NCBI RefSeq assembly: GCF_005503145.1
Contig: NZ_SCNV01000001.1
Coordinates: 186,001-250,000, forward strand
Source: Burkholderia sp. 4M9327F10
GTDB lineage: Bacteria > Pseudomonadota > Gammaproteobacteria > Burkholderiales > Burkholderiaceae
DNA: 64,000 nt
Reading direction: 5' to 3'
In this document: positions 62,231-64,000 of the stretch, piece after piece
Layout: each line of letters starts with the position of its first letter
Position numbering within the stretch: position 1 is the first letter of the stretch
Made by a program: the position numbers and the translations under genes
The notes under the pieces: model-generated
Databases searched by the model: none
Seen by the model: only the letters and a program-made list of their open reading frames with translations
What the model was told of the DNA's origin: nothing

Positions 62231-64000
62231 CGCGGTGCCGGTTCCGGTGGTGGCGTTGCAGCAATATCGTGGTCGACGCCGCAAATACCGCAAGCAGCAG
62301 GATCAGCACGGCATAGCCAAGCCACGGATGCCGGGACAGCACGAAGCCAAGATGGTCCCACACGCCGAGCGTGCCGGCTTCATAGGTGCCGCCGACCCGA
62401 GTCGTCCACAGTCCGTCGGAATCGAAGCTTAGCAGTGCGACATTGCCATCGAGATTGCTCCAGTAGTTCGGCTCGACCAGCCGCGTCACGCCCAGCAGCA
62501 GTTGGGGCGCGTTGCCGGCGGTGAGCACCGTGACCGTGCCGGCGCGCCTGCCCCGGTACTGCATGACAAGCAGCCGGTCCGACAAGGGAATGTCGCCACG
62601 CAACGTCACGCTTACCGCTGCAGCATTGGCAGGTGTTCCGAACCAGTTGTCCCAATGTTGCGCGAACCAGTTGCCGCCGGGCTGTCCGGCACCGGACATG
62701 CCGTCCGCGATGCGCGCAGTATGCCCGGGTGACCATGGCGCATCCTCGAGTGCCGGTGGCGGCAGTGCGCCCGCGGCGCCGATCAGGATCGTGTCGCGGC
62801 CCGACGCGGGCTCGCCGAAGGTGACCTGAGCGGACGTGAGCGGCGCCATTTGCATCTGCGCGAGCCGGGCCATCAGTGTCCATGCGGCGGCGATGGTGTC
62901 GTTGTCATGAGCCGCGACCCGCACGGCAAGCCCTGCGCCATCGGGCTGCACGGTGTACGGAAAGCCGCCGTCGGCAAGCCGCCTGAGATCCGGCAAGGTG
63001 GTGAAGTGCGATGCAGGCGGCAGCGTCAACGTGGAATCGTCGAACACCGTGAGCATGAGATTGGCCATTGAACGCAGCGCGCACCGGTCGGTGATAAGCG
63101 GCACAAGCACGGGCCGCAGCGACAGCGTGTTGGCGCCCGGGTGGAAATCGCGCAACGGAATGGTGACGCGGTAGCGCCGCATCACCGCGCCCTGCTGCTG
63201 GTCAAGCGCGATCACCTGCTCGAATCGTCCGTTCAGGAAAATGTTGAGCACCGAGTCCTCGCGCATCTTCGCACCCTCGGTAAAGTTCATGTCTAGGGTC
63301 ACGCGTGCGTCTTCGGGCGCATAGATGTCGGCGGGCAGCCGCACCTCCATGTCCGCGTGATCGCCGGGGCCCAGGGTACGGCTCGTCAGACCGAGTTGAC
63401 GGAAGGTGTGCGGCGCCGTGCCCGACACCGTCCCGTCGGCGGACCACGCGGGCGGGTTCGATTCGTCGAGCTCGCCGATCAGCATCTCGTTACGGTGCGG
63501 CAAGCGCAGCTCATGGTGGGCGAACGCGCGTGCTGCACGCTCGACTTCGCTGTCGTTACGGCCGCTGACCACGAGCACGAAATGCCGCGCATCGCCGGGC
63601 TTCGGGTAGATGCCGAGAAAGCCGTTCTGGATGCGTGCCACGATCTGCGGATCGAGCTCGCCGCGCAGGGCATCGCTTGTGCCGATGAGCAGGACGTCCG
63701 CACCCGCGAGCGGCGCAAGCGACAGCCCCGGCAGAATGCCGTCGCCGGTGGCGCGCTGCGCGTCGAGTACCCGCAGCGACGGAGCAAGGTAGCGCAGGCG
63801 CAGTGCGGCGCCTTCGGCGAGCATGCCGCCGCCGGCGAGCTGCTGATCGCTATCCGGATGCGCTGCGCTCACGATATCCAGCGCACGCGCAGACCACTGC
63901 CGCGGGTCGATCAGGTCGTCGAGATCGGACAGTGTCGGCGTGAGCGGCTTGAGTTCCGTCTGCATCTGCAGCGTCGAGGCGCTGGTGTCGATCTCGGTCC
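62217..64000 (-). CDS. BcsB-like cellulose/polysaccharide synthase periplasmic subunit (5' end outside window)
   Basis: At least 590 residues are in the window; the frame is open to 64000, so the N-terminus and signal peptide lie outside. 'ADVLLIGTSDAL', 'LGIYPKPGDARHFVLVVSG', 'MEVRLPADIYAPEDARVTLDMNFTEGA' (segments) and 'NVFDDSTLTLPPA'-like 'VFDDSTLTLPPA' are BcsB features: alternating carbohydrate-binding and flavodoxin-like domains. A single C-terminal membrane helix ('YAVLILLLAVFAAS') ending in a basic tail is exactly where BcsB anchors to the synthase BcsA. A bcsA-type glycosyltransferase is expected just upstream, beyond the window. Confidence 0.82.
   Translation of the reverse strand, partial: TEIDTSASTLQMQTELKPLTPTLSDLDDLIDPRQWSARALDIVSAAHPDSDQQLAGGGMLAEGAALRLRYLAPSLRVLDAQRATGDGILPGLSLAPLAGADVLLIGTSDALRGELDPQIVARIQNGFLGIYPKPGDARHFVLVVSGRNDSEVERAARAFAHHELRLPHRNEMLIGELDESNPPAWSADGTVSGTAPHTFRQLGLTSRTLGPGDHADMEVRLPADIYAPEDARVTLDMNFTEGAKMREDSVLNIFLNGRFEQVIALDQQQGAVMRRYRVTIPLRDFHPGANTLSLRPVLVPLITDRCALRSMANLMLTVFDDSTLTLPPASHFTTLPDLRRLADGGFPYTVQPDGAGLAVRVAAHDNDTIAAAWTLMARLAQMQMAPLTSAQVTFGEPASGRDTILIGAAGALPPPALEDAPWSPGHTARIADGMSGAGQPGGNWFAQHWDNWFGTPANAAAVSVTLRGDIPLSDRLLVMQYRGRRAGTVTVLTAGNAPQLLLGVTRLVEPNYWSNLDGNVALLSFDSDGLWTTRVGGTYEAGTLGVWDHLGFVLSRHPWLGYAVLILLLAVFAASTTILLQRHHRNRHRDADQ

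Noticed and set aside
1-64000. CRISPR arrays, tRNA/rRNA genes, insertion sequences, integrase/att sites
   Set aside because: Looked for by eye and not seen: no regular direct repeats with spacers, no tRNA cloverleaf I could recognise, no transposase or integrase-like protein. A tRNAscan or IS search was not possible here.

Overview
The window is a 64 kb piece of a high-GC chromosome, most likely from a Paraburkholderia/Burkholderia-type betaproteobacterium. The pointers are three Burkholderiales-type porins with the 'SSVTLYG' mature N-terminus, a dispersed repeat of the kind I associate with Paraburkholderia, a Burkholderia-style class A beta-lactamase, a PraB-like secreted protein, and dense LysR/IclR/GntR/AraC regulation of catabolic genes. 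I see no tRNA, rRNA, CRISPR array, insertion sequence or prophage; the region looks like ordinary accessory chromosome rich in catabolism, envelope and sensing genes. The organism assignment is inference.

Layout. 0-6 kb: a dispersed hairpin repeat, a succinate-semialdehyde dehydrogenase (gabD) whose first third has strongly strand-skewed codon use, a membrane-anchored unknown, and two secreted proteins (a Ser/Thr/Gly-rich lipoprotein and a PraB-like protein). 6-9 kb: a cytochrome P450 divergent from an AraC regulator that is followed at once by a class A beta-lactamase with an altered KTG motif. 9-13 kb: a porin, a MarR regulator, and a methyltransferase/MerR divergent pair sharing a SoxR-box-like operator in a MerR-type 19-bp-spacer promoter. 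12.7-15.5 kb: ECF sigma and anti-sigma (stop/start overlap), followed on the same strand by a Tat-type metallophosphoesterase and a cupredoxin. 15.7-22.7 kb: a LysR regulator, a type Vd patatin autotransporter, and an RstA/RstB-like two-component system with an alpha/beta hydrolase between regulator and kinase. 23-24.3 kb: an isolated pcaF-type thiolase with PcaR-like operator repeats.

24.5-31.5 kb is a compact GntR-ltnD-otnK-otnC-MFS-otnI-denD cluster for four-carbon acid sugars (L-threonate, D-erythronate), with ATGA-type overlaps at the key junctions. An IclR regulator and an M20 amidohydrolase follow. 34-42.3 kb is a C-P lyase locus: phnGHIJKLM on + and phnF-DUF1045-phnN on -, with a 22-bp perfect palindrome between them as the likely PhnF operator; phnCDE and phnP are not in the window.

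42.5-48.2 kb: an amino-acid-type periplasmic binding protein, an AstE-like zinc deacylase and two porins. 48.5-55.2 kb: a sensory locus in which a sugar-type periplasmic binding protein is translationally coupled to a HAMP-PAS histidine kinase, with a convergent NarL-type regulator, two small conserved-looking proteins and a chemoreceptor. 55.6-57.3 kb: an orphan ThDP-dependent enzyme with a long structured leader. 57.4-64 kb: a secreted DUF4832/glycoside-hydrolase-like protein, a BcsC-like TPR/outer-membrane protein and a BcsB-like protein cut by the window end, the tail of an exopolysaccharide (cellulose-type) operon.
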